Assembly: GCA_014268975.2 (NCBI GenBank)
Contig: CP077096.1
Coordinates: 4,005,501-4,069,500 of the forward strand
From: Pseudomonas wayambapalatensis
GTDB taxonomy: Bacteria; Pseudomonadota; Gammaproteobacteria; Pseudomonadales; Pseudomonadaceae
Direction: 5' to 3'
DNA length: 64,000 nucleotides
In this document: piece by piece, positions 16,981 through 25,919 of the stretch
Numbering within the stretch: position 1 is the stretch's first letter
Layout of the letters: every line of letters starts with the position of its first letter
Program-made: the position numbers and the translations under genes
Notes under the pieces: model-generated
Told to the model about the DNA's origin: nothing
The model's input: only the letters and a program-made list of their open reading frames with translations
Databases searched by the model: none

Positions 16981-18111
16981 TCAATCGAGAAACTTCAGGT
17001 CCGAAGGCGCGTCCTGGGGCAGTGTCTGCACCGTTTCGCCAAGCTTGCCAGTACGCGGATCGCAGCGCATGACCACGATCTGGTTGCTCTTCTGGTTGGC
17101 CACCAACAGGAAGTTGCCGCTTGGGTCCAGAGTGAATTCGCGTGGGTGATCGCCTTCCACCGAGCGACGCTGCAACAAGGTCAACTGACCGTCGTCCTTG
17201 CCCACGGCGTAGACCACGATCTGATTGGCGCTGCCGCGGTTGCTGACGTACAGGAAACGTCCGTCGGCGGACAAGTGCAGGCCACCCGCGGCCTTGGCGG
17301 CAGGATCGCTGCTGTCGGTCAACGGCAGGCGCTGACGCTCATGCAACGCACCGTCCAGAACATCGAAGGTCACCACCTCGGCACTCATTTCCAGCGTGAG
17401 GTAAGCATGCCGGCCCTTGGCATCGAACAGCAGGTGCCGTGGCCCGCTGCCTGGCGGCAAGCTGACGAATGCGGGTATCGCCGGGCTCAACGGCAGGTCG
17501 GCACTGGCGCCGTCGTAGCGGTAGATGAACACCTTGTCGGCCCCCAAGTCACTGGCATACAGGTGGCGGCCATCGGGCGACTGGACCACCGAATGCACAT
17601 GAGCACCGGCCTGGCGCTCGGGGTTGACCTTGCTCGGGGCATGGCGCAACTGCTGTAGCGCCGCCTTGAGCTTGCCGTCACGCGCCACCGGGACCACCAC
17701 CAGGCTACCGCCAGGATCGGGCGCCACGGCGTAATTGGCGACGAACAGGTAGCGCTGGTCGTGACTGAGGCTGGCGTGGGTCGGTTCGTCGCCCAGGCTG
17801 GCGACCTGGTTCAGCGGCGTGATCTCGCCATTGGCACTCACCGCGAAGCTGCTGAGGTGCCCCATGGGCGTTTCGTTCACCGTGAACAGTTGCCGCTGGT
17901 CGGCCGACAGCACCAGCCACGACGGGCTGACAGCCTTGACCACCTGCCGGGCTGGCGTGGCGATCTGACCACTGCGCGGGTCGAATTGATAACGGTAGAT
18001 GCCTTGGCTGGCACCCTCGGTGTAACTGCCGACCAGCAAGGTGGCAGCCTGGGTGTGGATCGACAGGCTCATCAGACTAGCGGTCAGCAGGCGCTTCCAG
18101 GTCAGCTTCAT
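16981..18111 (-). CDS. Exported lactonase-like seven-bladed beta-propeller protein
   Basis: A protein of 376 residues with a signal peptide (MKLTWKRLLTASLMSLSI, then HTQA-ATLL). The remainder reads as the 6-phosphogluconolactonase/YbhE beta-propeller family: LLVGSYTEGASQGIYRYQFD near the start, HVHSVVQSPDGRHLYASDLG in the middle, and PREFTLDPSGNFLLVANQKS near the end. The E. coli relative is cytoplasmic, whereas this one seems exported, so a periplasmic lactonase or adhesin-like role is possible rather than the pentose phosphate step. ATG 18111 has GGAAG nine bases upstream; ATG 18120 is the alternative. Its start lies within the end of the next upstream gene, suggesting coupling. Confidence 0.82.
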   Translation of the reverse strand: MKLTWKRLLTASLMSLSIHTQAATLLVGSYTEGASQGIYRYQFDPRSGQIATPARQVVKAVSPSWLVLSADQRQLFTVNETPMGHLSSFAVSANGEITPLNQVASLGDEPTHASLSHDQRYLFVANYAVAPDPGGSLVVVPVARDGKLKAALQQLRHAPSKVNPERQAGAHVHSVVQSPDGRHLYASDLGADKVFIYRYDGASADLPLSPAIPAFVSLPPGSGPRHLLFDAKGRHAYLTLEMSAEVVTFDVLDGALHERQRLPLTDSSDPAAKAAGGLHLSADGRFLYVSNRGSANQIVVYAVGKDDGQLTLLQRRSVEGDHPREFTLDPSGNFLLVANQKSNQIVVMRCDPRTGKLGETVQTLPQDAPSDLKFLD

Positions 18112-18367
18112 CTTCGTCATCTTCCGGGGCGCGAAACGCACTCATCAAGACTAGACGGTGTTCTGCTTGGGCGTCGTGGAGCAACCAATCGTTCCCTTCT
18201 GCGCGGGCGGCAGCCATTTGCTCGGGGGTGAAACTCCAGCGGCGCAACTGGCGGCCGTCCATGCATTCAATCATGAGGCCGGAAGTGTCGCAGGTGAACT
18301 CGAAGGCGTGCAGGCCATCGATCAGGAGCATGTCGCAGGTTTGCAGGGCGGTCGCGAGAGGGGGCAT
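18077..18367 (-). CDS. DUF5629-like small protein
   Basis: A cytoplasmic protein of 96 residues from ATG 18367 (an ATG at 18397 would add ten residues). It reads MPPLATALQTCDMLLIDGLH at the N-terminus, then FEFTCDTSGLMIECMDGRQL and RRWSFTPEQM, and ends in an acidic tail (PEDDEDEADLE). I think this matches the Pseudomonas-restricted DUF5629 family, but the name is from memory. Its 3' end overlaps the start of the lactonase gene by 35 bases, so the two are probably one transcript. No function is known. Confidence 0.65.
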   Translation of the reverse strand: MPPLATALQTCDMLLIDGLHAFEFTCDTSGLMIECMDGRQLRRWSFTPEQMAAARAEGNDWLLHDAQAEHRLVLMSAFRAPEDDEDEADLEAPADR

Positions 18368-18493
18368 GGGGGCACCTTGGGCTAGGAAGGTGGCCATTAT
18401 ATCTTCGGATCACTTCTTCGGATCACTGCAAGAAGCCTTGAAACCGTGCAGGAGCGGCCTTGCGCCGCTCCTGCACCAATAGCGTCGGTTTCC

Positions 18494-20890
18494 TCAATGG
18501 GCGAAGATCGAGCCACCCTCCTTGCCCACCATCTTCTCGGGCTTGATCAGGAACCGCGCCAGGGCCGGCAGCAGCCACAGCGCGCCGAACATGTTCCACA
18601 GCAGCATGAAGGTCAGCATCAGGCCCATGTCGGCCTGGAACTTGATCGCCGAGAAGATCCAGGTGCACACGCCGATCGCCAGGCACAGGCCAGTGAACAG
18701 CACCGCCTTGCCGGTGGAGCGCAGGGTCTCGTAATAGGCTTCCTGCAGCGGCAGGCCCGCGCGCAGGAAGCTTTCCAGGCGGCTGTAGATGTAGATGCCG
18801 TAGTCCACACCGATGCCCACGCCCAGGGCGACCACCGGCAGCGTCGCAACCTTCACGCCAATGCCCATGAACGCCATCAGGGCGTTGCCCAGCACCGAGG
18901 TCAGGACCAGCGGCAGGACGATGCACAAGGTGGCGGCGAAGGAGCGGAAGGTGATCATGCACATCACCGCCACGCAGATGTACACCAGGATCAGGATGGT
19001 CAGCTCGGCCGACTTGATCACCTCGTTGGTGGCCGCCTCGATGCCGGCGTTACCGGCCGCCATGAGGAACTGCAGGCCTTCCTTGTTGTGCGCATCGGCG
19101 AAGGTCTTGGCTGCAGCGGTGACGCGCTCGAGGGTCTCGGCCTTGTGGTCGTTGAGGAACACCAGCACCGGCGCCAGCGAGCAGTCGGCGTTGTACAGGC
19201 CATCGGCACGGGCGATGGAGTTGTTGAGGATGTCCGGGTTGCGCGAGAGGGTCTCCCACTTCAGGCTGCCCTCGTTCATGCCCTTGATCACCTGCTTGGA
19301 CACGGTCACCAGGGAGATGGTCGACTGCACCCCCGGGGTGTTGTCCATGGTCCACATCAGTTCGTCGATCGGCGCCATGGTCGAGTGGATCGAGCAGCTC
19401 TCGGCCGGGGTCTTGACCATGATCACCAGTACATCCGAACTGGTCGAGTAGTTGTTGATGATGAAGCTGTTGTCCTGGTTGTAGCGCGAATCCGGACGCA
19501 GCTCCGGCGCGCCTTGGTCGAGGTCGCCGATCTTCAGGTTCTGGCTGTACCAGAGCCCGCCGGCAAAGGCGACCAGCGCGAGTGCGATCGACACCGGCGC
19601 CACCTTGGGGCTGGCGAAGTTCGACAACAGGCGCCAGAACGGATGCTCGCAGACCGCATCCTTCTTGCTGCGGGCGATGGCCTTCTGGCTGATGCCGACA
19701 TAGCTGATCGCGACCGGCAGCAGGATCAGGTTGGTGAAGACGATCACCGCCACACCGATCGAGGCCCCGATGGCCAGCTCACGGATCACGCCAATGTCGA
19801 TGATCAGCAGGGTAATGAAGCCCACTGCATCGGCGAGAATGGCGATCATCCCCGGCAGGAACAGCTGGCGGAAGGTGCGCCGCGCGGCGGTCAGGGCGTT
19901 GTCGGCATCGCTGGACTGCAAGGCGATACCGTTGATCTTCTGCACCCCGTGGGAAATGCCGATGGCGAAGATCAGGAACGGCACCAGCATCGAGTACGGA
20001 TCGAGACCGAAGCCGACCGCGTGCATCAGCCCAAGCTGCCACACCACCGCCACCAGGGTGGTGATGAGCACGGCGATGGTGCTGCGGATGCACCAGGTGA
20101 ACCAGTACAGCAACGCCCAGGTGATGACCAGCGCCACCCCGAAGAACATCGCCACCATCACCAGGCCGTCGATCAGGTCACCGACCTTCTTGGCGAAACC
20201 GACGATATGGATCTTCACGTTCGGGTTCTGCGCCTGGAACTTGTCGCGGATCTTCTCTTCCAGCTGGTGGGAGAATTTCTGGTAGTCCAGCTTGGTCAGC
20301 TTGCCCGGGTCCTGCGGGTCGGGGAAGTTTTCCAGCAGCGGAATGTCGACGATGCTCGACTTGAAGTTGTTGGCCACCAGCCGCCCGACCTGGCCAGACT
20401 TGAGCACGTTGTCACGCAAGGTGTCGAGGCTGTCCTGCGAGCCGTTGTAGGTGTTGGGGATGATTTCGCCGCCGGAGAAACCTTCCTCGGTCACTTCGCT
20501 CCAGCGCACGCTCGGGCTCCACAGCGACTTCAACCCGGCACGGTCGACGCCGGGGATGTAGAACACTTCGTCGTGGATCTGGCGCAGGGTCTCCATGTAG
20601 TCCTTGTCGAAGATGTCGCCATTGACCGCCTCGACCGAGATGCGCACGGTGTTGCCGAGGTTGGCCAGGTCATTGCGGTGCTCCATCATCTGTTCGATGA
20701 ACGGATGCTGCAGCGGGATCATCTTCTCGAAGCTGGTGGAGGGGCGAATCTGCGTGGCCTGCCAGAACAGGAAGATGCTCACCAGCACGCACAGGGCGAT
20801 GACCACGGGGCGGTTGTTGAAGATCAGCCGCTCGAGCAGGGTGGCCTTGTCCTTGTGGTGGGGCATGTTGAAATTCTCCGGACGGGTCAT
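18494..20890 (-). CDS. RND/MMPL-superfamily exporter
   Basis: An inner-membrane protein of 798 residues in the RND fold. It starts with a helix near residues 28-46 (PVVIALCVLVSIFLFW), has a large periplasmic loop (about 50-225), a six-helix bundle from about 230 with AIGISHGVQKINGI, then a second periplasmic loop and six-helix bundle with VVALGVGIGVDYGIYIYSRL and CLAIGVCTWIFSAIKFQADM. The GxGxDYG motif is typical of MMPL/HpnN-type lipid exporters. It overlaps the YCF48 gene by four bases (ATGA). Relatives in Pseudomonas sit with DUF1302/DUF1329 genes; these are absent here. The cargo is unknown, a hydrophobic lipid or steroid-like molecule being plausible. Confidence 0.88.
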   Translation of the reverse strand: MTRPENFNMPHHKDKATLLERLIFNNRPVVIALCVLVSIFLFWQATQIRPSTSFEKMIPLQHPFIEQMMEHRNDLANLGNTVRISVEAVNGDIFDKDYMETLRQIHDEVFYIPGVDRAGLKSLWSPSVRWSEVTEEGFSGGEIIPNTYNGSQDSLDTLRDNVLKSGQVGRLVANNFKSSIVDIPLLENFPDPQDPGKLTKLDYQKFSHQLEEKIRDKFQAQNPNVKIHIVGFAKKVGDLIDGLVMVAMFFGVALVITWALLYWFTWCIRSTIAVLITTLVAVVWQLGLMHAVGFGLDPYSMLVPFLIFAIGISHGVQKINGIALQSSDADNALTAARRTFRQLFLPGMIAILADAVGFITLLIIDIGVIRELAIGASIGVAVIVFTNLILLPVAISYVGISQKAIARSKKDAVCEHPFWRLLSNFASPKVAPVSIALALVAFAGGLWYSQNLKIGDLDQGAPELRPDSRYNQDNSFIINNYSTSSDVLVIMVKTPAESCSIHSTMAPIDELMWTMDNTPGVQSTISLVTVSKQVIKGMNEGSLKWETLSRNPDILNNSIARADGLYNADCSLAPVLVFLNDHKAETLERVTAAAKTFADAHNKEGLQFLMAAGNAGIEAATNEVIKSAELTILILVYICVAVMCMITFRSFAATLCIVLPLVLTSVLGNALMAFMGIGVKVATLPVVALGVGIGVDYGIYIYSRLESFLRAGLPLQEAYYETLRSTGKAVLFTGLCLAIGVCTWIFSAIKFQADMGLMLTFMLLWNMFGALWLLPALARFLIKPEKMVGKEGGSIFAH

Positions 20891-21909
20891 GGCCGAGCCT
20901 CCTCGGCGCCTTCAGCAGTGGCCAGGTGTATGCCACCCTGCCCCACCAGCAGCAGGCCGCCATCGGCCAGGCCGCTGACACCGGCCAGCGCGATGCGGTC
21001 GGCGCGGTTGTACACCGTGAACGTCTGGCCATCGTCGCGGCTGCGCAGCACGCTGCCACCATTGCCGACCACGACGAGGCTGCCATCTTCGAGAAGCGTA
21101 GCGTTTGCCAGGCCGAATTCGAGCGGACCCCGCCCGGCCTCCAGCGGGATGGCTTGCCAGGTGTCGCCAAAGTCGGTGGAGCGCAACAGGTTGCCGCGCA
21201 GTCCGTAGGCCAGCAGCGTGCGCGCTTGCCCGGTGCCGGTCACGCCGAACAGCGAGCCCTCGTAGGGGCTTTCGACATGCGACCAGGTCTGGCCGTCGTC
21301 GCTGGAGCGGAACATGCTGCCCTGCTCGCCCACGATGAACAGGCCGGCATCCTTCACCTGGGTGATGCCATTGAGGTGCAACTGGTCGGGGTTGTCGAGA
21401 CGCTCGGCGACGTCCTGCCAGTTCTGCCCACCGTCGGTGGTTTCCAGCAGCGCGCCATAGGCGCCGACGGCGAAGCCGTGCTGGGCATCGATGAAACGCA
21501 CATCGAGCAGCGGGGCTTCACGGGAGAGGTCTTCGAACTGCTTGCTCCAGGTCGCACCGCCGTCGCTGCTGGCGAGAATCTGCGCGTCATGACCGACCGC
21601 CCAGCCACGCTTGTCGTCGAGGAAGAACACGGCAGTGAGCAGTTGTCGGGTGGGTACCCGGGCCTGGGTCCAGGTCTTGCCCTGGTCGTCGGAGAACAGG
21701 ATATGGCCGCGATCGCCGACCACCACCAGGCGTTTGCCGGCGTGTACGGCGTCGATCAGCAGGCTCTGGCTGGCCTTGGCCGATTCCACCGAGTATTCAG
21801 CGACGGCCGCGGCCTGTGCGGTGCCTGTCCATGTGCCCAGCGCCAGTAACGCGCTGGCCGTCAACGCCAAGGCTCCGCGCCTGGCATCCGCCTTCAGCCA
21901 TTCCCTCAT
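20887..21909 (-). CDS. YCF48/BNR-repeat exported protein paired with the RND exporter
   Basis: A protein of 340 residues with a signal peptide (ALALTASALLALGTWTGTAQA). The mature part is a beta-propeller of repeated BNR/YCF48 motifs: ILFSDDQGKTWTQ, ILASSDGGATWSK, LLETTDGGQNWQD, MFRSSDDGQTWSH, LLRSTDFGDTWQA and VLRSRDDGQTF. YCF48 (Hcf136) helps photosystem II assembly in plants and cyanobacteria. In Pseudomonas the fold occurs without photosynthesis and next to RND exporters, so a periplasmic accessory role is likely. It is the first gene of the two-gene unit and overlaps the exporter by ATGA. Confidence 0.86.
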   Translation of the reverse strand: MREWLKADARRGALALTASALLALGTWTGTAQAAAVAEYSVESAKASQSLLIDAVHAGKRLVVVGDRGHILFSDDQGKTWTQARVPTRQLLTAVFFLDDKRGWAVGHDAQILASSDGGATWSKQFEDLSREAPLLDVRFIDAQHGFAVGAYGALLETTDGGQNWQDVAERLDNPDQLHLNGITQVKDAGLFIVGEQGSMFRSSDDGQTWSHVESPYEGSLFGVTGTGQARTLLAYGLRGNLLRSTDFGDTWQAIPLEAGRGPLEFGLANATLLEDGSLVVVGNGGSVLRSRDDGQTFTVYNRADRIALAGVSGLADGGLLLVGQGGIHLATAEGAEEARP

Positions 21910-22067
21910 GACCGCCCCCTGTTGTGTTCTTGTAGTGGGTCAATGCCTTGCAGGTACTGCGAAAACCCTTGATCCAGAGCCCTGCAATAGCTTTGGGCCA
22001 TCCTATCGGGGAAGATCGCGCGAACACAACGGGCGGGACGTTATGTTTTGTTAACCGCCAAAAAGCA

Positions 22068-22117
22068 TCGCGGGCAAGCCCGCTCCCTGATCCTTGTGGG
22101 AGCGGGCTTGCCCGCGA
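22068..22117. repeat. REP palindrome pair
   Basis: TCGCGGGCAAGCCCGCTCCC at 22068-22087 and its exact reverse complement at 22098-22117 form a 20-base perfect stem with a ten-base loop. It lies between the convergent-spaced end of pepN and the start of the YCF48 gene. Confidence 0.85.
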
Positions 22118-22143
22118 ATCGGCCAGCCCGGTTTAAAAATGAA

Positions 22144-24804
22144 TCAAGCCAGGCTCTTGCTCACCACTTCATACACATCACTGGACAGCGCACCGGAGGC
22201 GAGGATTCGCTCGAGCTCGCCCTTCATGAGCGCCTGACGCGCAGCATCGTACTTGCGCCAGCGGGTCAACGGCGCCAGTTGGCGCGAGGCGATCTGCGGA
22301 TTGAGCGCGTTGAGCTCGATCACAAGGTCCGCCAGGAAGCGATAACCCGAGCCGTCGGCGGCATGGAAGTTGACCAGGTTCTGCCCGGCAAAGGCGCCGA
22401 CCAGCGCACGCACCTTGTTCGGGTTCTTCAGGGTGAAGGCCGGGTGCTGCATCAGCGCCTTGACCCGCGCCAGCCCGCCCGGCAGGCTGCTTGCCGCCTG
22501 CACGCTGAACCACTGGTCCATGACCAGGGGGTTGTCCTTGAAGTGCTCGGCGAAGGCCTCCAGCGCCTTGGCGCGCTCGGCTTCGAACGGCGAATTGACC
22601 AGCACGGCCAGCGCGGTCAGGCGCTCGGTCATGTTGTCGGCGTGCTCGAACTGCTCCAGCGTAGCCTCCAGCACCTGCGCCTTGCCGCTGAGCATCAGGT
22701 ACGACAGCGCGATGTTCTGCAGGCTGCGGCGGGCGAAGTGCTCGGCTGCAGCTACATAAGCGGTGTTGCGCGACACTTCGCGGTTGGCCTGGTAGCGCGC
22801 CCACAGCGCATCGAACAGCTGCTCGGCGATCTGCTTGCGGGCGAACTCGCGGGCCGCATGAATCGCGTCGACATCCGCCACCTGGCTGATTTCGGTGAGG
22901 TAGGCCTCGCCTGGCAGCGACAGCATTTCGGCGACCATGGCCGGGTCCAGCGACTCGTTGGCCAGTACCGTACCCAGGGCAGTGATCAGCCGAGGGTCGA
23001 GTTTCAGCGCTTCGCCGCGCTGATGCTGGCCGATCAGCTCCTGCAGCACCTGCACGGCCAGCTGCTGGCCCGCTTCCCAGCGGTTGAAGCCATCGCTGTC
23101 GTGCTGCATGAGGAACATCAGCTGGTCGCGGTCATAGGGGAAGCTCAGCTTGACCGGTGCACTGAAGCCACGCAGCAACGACGGCAGCGGCTTGGCGACG
23201 ATGCCCTGGAAGGTGAAGGTCTGCTCGGCTTCGGTCACCGAAAGTACGCGTTGGGTCGCGGCGTTGGCAGCCGCTTCACCGGCCAGTTGCAGCGGCAGGT
23301 CATTGCCCTCGGCATCGAGCAGGCCCAATGCTACCGGGATCACGAACGGCAGTTTGTCGAGCTTGTCCGGCGTCTGCGGGCAGCTCTGGCGGAAGGTCAG
23401 GCTGTAGGTCTGCGCCGCGCCATCATAGGCTTCGCTGACCTCGAGGCGCGGCGTGCCGGCCTGGCTGTACCAGCGCTTGAACTGGGTCAGGTCGACGCCG
23501 TTGGCGTCTTCCATGGCCTTGATGAAGTCGTCGGTAGTCACCGCCTGGCCATCGTGACGCTCGAAGTACAGGTCGCTGCCCTTGCGGAAGCCCTCGGCGC
23601 CCAGCAGGGTACGGACCATGCCAACCACTTCGGCGCCCTTTTCGTACACGGTCAGGGTGTAGAAGTTGGAGATCTCGATGAAGCTGTCCGGGCGCACCGG
23701 ATGGGCCATGGGGCCGGCGTCTTCGGCGAACTGGTGGGTGCGCAGGTAGGCGACGTCCTCGATGCGCTTGACCGTGCGCGAGTTCATGTCGGCGCTGAAC
23801 TCGGCGTCGCGGAACACCGTGAAGCCTTCCTTGAGCGACAGCTGGAACCAGTCGCGGCAGGTCACGCGGTTGCCCGACCAGTTGTGGAAGTACTCATGGG
23901 CGACCACCCCTTCGACGCGCTGGTGGGCAGCATCGGTGGCGGTTTCGGCGCGGGCCAGCACGCAACTGGAGTTGAAGATGTTCAGGCCCTTGTTTTCCAT
24001 GGCGCCCATGTTGAAGTCGTTGACCGCGACGATCATGAAGATGTCCAGGTCGTACTCACGGCCGTAGACCTCCTCGTCCCAGCGCATGGACTTCTTCAGG
24101 CTGACCATCGCGTGGTCGCACTTGTCGATGTTCTCGGGCTCGACGTAGATGCGCAGGGTCACATCGCGACCCGACTGGCGGGTGAAGCTGTCCTCGACGC
24201 ACCAGAGATCGCCCGCCACCAGCGCGAACAGGTAGGCCGGCTTCTTGAACGGGTCTTCCCAGGTTGCCCAGTGGCGGCCGTCTTCTGCCGGGCCGCTGCC
24301 GACCGGGTTGCCGTTGGACAGCAACACCGGGTAGCGGTGCTGCTCGGCGATCACCGTGGTGGTGAAGGTGCTCATCACATCCGGGCGGTCGAGGTAGTAG
24401 GTGATCTTGCGGAAACCTTCGGCTTCGCACTGGGTGCAGAACATCTTGCCGGACTTGTACAGGCCTTCCAGCGCGGTGTTGCTTTCCGGATGGATCTTCA
24501 CGCTGGTGTCGAGGGTGAAGCGCTCAGATTTGGGGTGGAGGGTCAGGCTGCTGTCATCGAGCTGGTACTCATCGGCGTGCAGCTCCTGGTCGTCCAGCGA
24601 GGCGCGCTGCAGCGCCAGTTGCTGGCCATCGAGCACCAGTGGCGGCAAGCCGGCACCGCGCTCGGGGTTGCGGCGCATGACCAGTTGCGCATGGACCAGG
24701 GTGTGGTCCTCGAACAGCTCGAAGGTCAGGTGCGTCTCGTCGATCAGATACTCGGGCGCCTGATAGTCCTTGAGGTAGATCACTTGCGGTTGTTCGGTAC
24801 GCAT
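22144..24804 (-). CDS. pepN: Aminopeptidase N
   Basis: A cytoplasmic M1 zinc metallopeptidase of 886 residues that removes N-terminal residues in the final steps of peptide breakdown. The substrate motif GAMEN is at residues 267-271 and the zinc site HEYFH at 303-307, with the third ligand Glu326. Length and the C-terminal DUF3458 helical domain match the E. coli enzyme. ATG 24804 lies thirteen bases after the stop of the DUF2797 gene, so it is the last gene of a six-gene reverse-strand run. The antisense strand has a long open frame here, which is a shadow. Confidence 0.97.
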   Translation of the reverse strand: MRTEQPQVIYLKDYQAPEYLIDETHLTFELFEDHTLVHAQLVMRRNPERGAGLPPLVLDGQQLALQRASLDDQELHADEYQLDDSSLTLHPKSERFTLDTSVKIHPESNTALEGLYKSGKMFCTQCEAEGFRKITYYLDRPDVMSTFTTTVIAEQHRYPVLLSNGNPVGSGPAEDGRHWATWEDPFKKPAYLFALVAGDLWCVEDSFTRQSGRDVTLRIYVEPENIDKCDHAMVSLKKSMRWDEEVYGREYDLDIFMIVAVNDFNMGAMENKGLNIFNSSCVLARAETATDAAHQRVEGVVAHEYFHNWSGNRVTCRDWFQLSLKEGFTVFRDAEFSADMNSRTVKRIEDVAYLRTHQFAEDAGPMAHPVRPDSFIEISNFYTLTVYEKGAEVVGMVRTLLGAEGFRKGSDLYFERHDGQAVTTDDFIKAMEDANGVDLTQFKRWYSQAGTPRLEVSEAYDGAAQTYSLTFRQSCPQTPDKLDKLPFVIPVALGLLDAEGNDLPLQLAGEAAANAATQRVLSVTEAEQTFTFQGIVAKPLPSLLRGFSAPVKLSFPYDRDQLMFLMQHDSDGFNRWEAGQQLAVQVLQELIGQHQRGEALKLDPRLITALGTVLANESLDPAMVAEMLSLPGEAYLTEISQVADVDAIHAAREFARKQIAEQLFDALWARYQANREVSRNTAYVAAAEHFARRSLQNIALSYLMLSGKAQVLEATLEQFEHADNMTERLTALAVLVNSPFEAERAKALEAFAEHFKDNPLVMDQWFSVQAASSLPGGLARVKALMQHPAFTLKNPNKVRALVGAFAGQNLVNFHAADGSGYRFLADLVIELNALNPQIASRQLAPLTRWRKYDAARQALMKGELERILASGALSSDVYEVVSKSLA

Positions 24805-24817
24805 GGTGACGATCCTT

Positions 24818-25648
24818 TTACTGGAGCACGGCCAGCTGGTAGGCCGTGTACTTGCGAATATTGATCACGCCGGTGTCGAAGATCAGGTACTGGCCCTTGA
24901 TGCCCAGCAGCGTGCCTTCCACCACCGGGTCCTTGTCCAGGTTGAAGCTGACGATCTTCTTCGGGTAGGCCTGGACCGGGTAGCGCATCTCGACCACTTC
25001 GGCATCGGGCAGTGGCTGGATCGCCTGCAGGCCGAAGCGGCCTTGCAGCTCGCGCAAGCCTTCGGCGCAGGCATCGAAGATCTGCTCGCGCACCGCGACC
25101 AGGTCCAGCGCTTCGGCATCGCCCTTGAGCAGGGTGCGCCAGTTGGTGCGATCCGGTACCTGGCTGCGCAACAGGTCTTCGACCAGGCCCGACTGTTGGC
25201 GGGTGGCCACGCGCATGATCGGCAGTGCCTGGCTGGCGCCCTGGTCGAGCCAGCGGGTGGGCAATTGCGTGGCACGGGTGATTCCCACCTTGATGCCCGA
25301 CGAGTTGGCCAGGTACACCACATGGTCGGTCATGCAGAACTGCTCGCCCCACGACGGCTCGCGGCAGGTGCCGGCATCGTAGTGGCAACGTTCCGGGGCC
25401 ATGATGCACACATCGCACTGGGCCAGTTTGGTCATGCAGGGGTAGCAGTAGCCCTGGCTGAAACTGGTCTTGGTGCGCTTGCCGCAATGGGTGCAGTGGA
25501 TCGCACCGAGGTATTCCAGACGCAGCGACTGGCCGATCAACGGGTTGACCGGCACCTGCTCTTCACCGAGGCGAAAGCTGTACTGCACGACCGGTGCTTC
25601 GAGACGCACCGCCATCTTGCTCAAGGAGCCACGAGCGAGTTCGATCAA
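24818..25648 (-). CDS. DUF2797 protein with a Cys/His cluster
   Basis: A protein of 276 residues. The N-terminal part holds paired Cys motifs (CTHCGKRT, CYPCMTKLAQCDVC, then HYDAGTC), likely a metal site. The centre has GIKVGITRATQLPTRW and a QxSGLVEDLL segment, recalling a GIY-YIG nuclease fold, and the C-terminus has VSFNLDKDPVVEGTLLGIKG. The best start seems to be TTG 25648, which overlaps the previous stop as TTGA and keeps IELARGSLSKM; ATG 25615 would shorten it by eleven residues. It lies between DUF1315 and pepN in one transcript. Function is unknown; nuclease-like activity is inference. Confidence 0.82.
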   Translation of the reverse strand: MIELARGSLSKMAVRLEAPVVQYSFRLGEEQVPVNPLIGQSLRLEYLGAIHCTHCGKRTKTSFSQGYCYPCMTKLAQCDVCIMAPERCHYDAGTCREPSWGEQFCMTDHVVYLANSSGIKVGITRATQLPTRWLDQGASQALPIMRVATRQQSGLVEDLLRSQVPDRTNWRTLLKGDAEALDLVAVREQIFDACAEGLRELQGRFGLQAIQPLPDAEVVEMRYPVQAYPKKIVSFNLDKDPVVEGTLLGIKGQYLIFDTGVINIRKYTAYQLAVLQ

Positions 25649-25905
25649 TGTACCGAGTCCGACTTGAACAGAATGTTGGGGATCGGCGCGGATTTGGAGG
25701 CGCATTCCTGCGGCCCCATGTAGCCGGTGCGCTCTTCCTCGGGCAGGTTCTGGATTTCCCAGGCGATCACTGCCTGCAGCGACAGCTCCTTCTGCTCGGC
25801 GGTGAGCTTGCGGCCATCGGACCATTTGCCGAGTTCCACCGCCGTCTTCAGGCTCTGGTAGATCTCGGGGGTGATGTTTTCGATCATTTGCGCGAAAGTG
25901 GACAT
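25645..25905 (-). CDS. DUF1315 (YeaC-like) protein
   Basis: A cytoplasmic protein of 86 residues starting STFAQMIENITPEIYQSLKT, containing GKWSDGRKLTAEQKELSLQA and ending in a short polar tail. It matches DUF1315, whose E. coli member is YeaC. No function is established. It follows the rhomboid gene by 14 bases and its TGA overlaps the likely TTG start of the DUF2797 gene. Confidence 0.85.
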   Translation of the reverse strand: MSTFAQMIENITPEIYQSLKTAVELGKWSDGRKLTAEQKELSLQAVIAWEIQNLPEEERTGYMGPQECASKSAPIPNILFKSDSVH

Positions 25906-25919
25906 GAGCGTCTCCTAAA

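Noticed and set aside
18446..21208. A 920-residue open frame on the plus strand opposite the exporter and YCF48 genes
   Set aside because: It is a GC-driven shadow; the reverse-strand genes have clear motifs and matching starts.
22048..24864. A 938-residue open frame opposite pepN
   Set aside because: pepN on the other strand is unmistakable; the open frame is antisense and low-complexity.
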